A DNA stretch of 14,773 nucleotides from Bacteroidales bacterium UBA6408 (GTDB lineage: Bacteria > Bacteroidota > Bacteroidia > Bacteroidales > UBA932), in assembly GCA_002439805.1 (NCBI GenBank), contig DJPQ01000030.1, forward strand, positions 8,705 to 23,477, in the 5' to 3' direction. A model generated the notes under the pieces. That model made no database searches and was not told where the DNA came from. It saw nothing but the letters and a program-made list of their open reading frames with translations. A program made the position numbers and the translations under genes. This document shows, piece after piece, positions 14,114 through 14,773 of the stretch (positions within the stretch are counted from its first letter, which is position 1; each line of letters starts with the position of its first letter).

Positions 14114-14773
14114 TCAGTCCATTTCGCCGGTCTTGGACACGGCAGGACCCTTTATGATTCCACGGCTGGACTTGCGTATAAACTCGAGTATCGTCCTCTT
14201 CTCCTCGCTGTCAGGGAAGCCGATTTCAATCTTTTCAAGGGCGTCGCTCACGTTCATCCCGGAATTGTAGATCACGTCGTACATGTCCTTGATGTTGCGG
14301 ATCTGCTCGGAGGTGAACCCGCGTCTGCGAAGTCCCACGAGGTTCACGCCGGCGTATGTGAGCGGGTCGCGTCCGCAGAGGACGTAAGGCGGGATATCCT
14401 TGTTGATTTTGGAGCCGCCGCCGACCATCGCGTGCTTGCCTATTTTCGAGAACTGATGAGCCACGGTGCTTCCGCCGAGGATTGCCCAGTCATCGACGTC
14501 GGTCTCTCCGGCGATGCCCACATAACTTACGAGAATGCAGTGCTCGCCGACCGTGCAGTCATGGGCGACGTGCGTGTAGGACATCAGCAGGGTGTTGCTC
14601 CCGACCTTGGTCACGCCCTTTCCGCTGGCCTTGGTGCCTCGGTTTATGGTCGCGCACTCGCGGACTGTCACGTTGTCCCCGAGCTCGACGTAGGTCACCT
14701 CGCCGTCAAACTTCAGATCCTGCGGAATGGCTCCCACAACGGCTCCCGGAAACACGCTGCAGTTCTTTCCCAT
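14114..14773 (-). CDS. lpxA: LpxA, acyl-ACP:UDP-GlcNAc O-acyltransferase (5' end outside the window)
   Basis: Cytoplasmic trimeric enzyme of the first lipid A step, moving a 3-hydroxyacyl chain from acyl carrier protein to UDP-GlcNAc. The visible 219 residues show left-handed beta-helix hexapeptide repeats, PQDLKF (17-22), ECATINRGT (39-47), and THVAHDC (67-73) holding the catalytic base at H71 (E. coli H125). Then come HQF with H106 (E. coli H160) and LRRRGFT (148-154) of the C-terminal helical part. By ungapped alignment from memory, the E. coli acyl-ruler Gly173 corresponds to a Gly here (visible residue 119), which suits a long acyl chain, and E. coli His144 corresponds to Glu90. The Met at the window edge aligns inside homologues, near residue 55, so it is not the true start; the N-terminus continues past 14773. 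Confidence 0.95.
   Translation of the reverse strand: MGKNCSVFPGAVVGAIPQDLKFDGEVTYVELGDNVTVRECATINRGTKASGKGVTKVGSNTLLMSYTHVAHDCTVGEHCILVSYVGIAGETDVDDWAILGGSTVAHQFSKIGKHAMVGGGSKINKDIPPYVLCGRDPLTYAGVNLVGLRRRGFTSEQIRNIKDMYDVIYNSGMNVSDALEKIEIGFPDSEEKRTILEFIRKSSRGIIKGPAVSKTGEMD

Overview
The window reads as a GC-rich chromosome segment of a Bacteroidota member, most likely order Bacteroidales. Four things point there. The division and cell-wall cluster has the Bacteroidota order mraZ-rsmH-ftsL-ftsI-murE-mraY, with no murF between murE and mraY. FtsL is the short Bacteroidota type and the division PBP carries a C-terminal PASTA domain. Three start regions carry TAnnTTTG -7 boxes instead of TATAAT, and Shine-Dalgarno sites are not evident. 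The genus cannot be settled from the sequence; a GC-rich gut lineage such as Rikenellaceae/Alistipes or a relative would fit.

Layout. Positions 57-6907 (minus strand) hold the first six genes of the dcw cluster, tightly packed and reading mraZ to mraY; murD and the later genes would lie beyond position 1. The divergent region 6908-7127 holds a -7 box for mraZ, four TGGAA boxes at exact 10-bp spacing that look like a MraZ operator, and a second -7 box facing the other way. Positions 7128-8384 (plus strand) encode an envelope lipoprotein peptidase of the MepM/M23 type. Positions 8432-13191 (minus strand) form a two-gene type III restriction-modification operon, with res first and mod second, driven by a well-formed Bacteroidota promoter at 13242-13271. 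Positions 13288-14055 encode a WbqC-family protein. After a hairpin terminator comes the 3' part of lpxA, which runs off the window end.

How the genes work together. MraY, MurE, FtsI, FtsL, RsmH and MraZ cover lipid I synthesis, stem-peptide addition, septal transpeptidation and its scaffold, ribosome methylation and operon control. The divergent MepM-like lipoprotein would cut the same polymer, and the operator position suggests that MraZ may control both directions. LpxA, and perhaps the WbqC protein, belong to outer-membrane lipopolysaccharide or glycan synthesis. The restriction system sits as an accessory block between the cell-wall and lipid A loci. Its res gene has a visibly lower G+C content than its neighbours, and mod has a strikingly AT-rich target-recognition segment.

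The points most worth a second look are the four-box MraZ operator between divergent wall genes, the repeat-expanded and ambiguous start of murE, the res-before-mod gene order with an AT-rich recognition domain, and several substitutions at usually conserved residues in MurE and the M23 peptidase. I found no evidence for a wholly new defence system, CRISPR array, tRNA, rRNA or insertion sequence.
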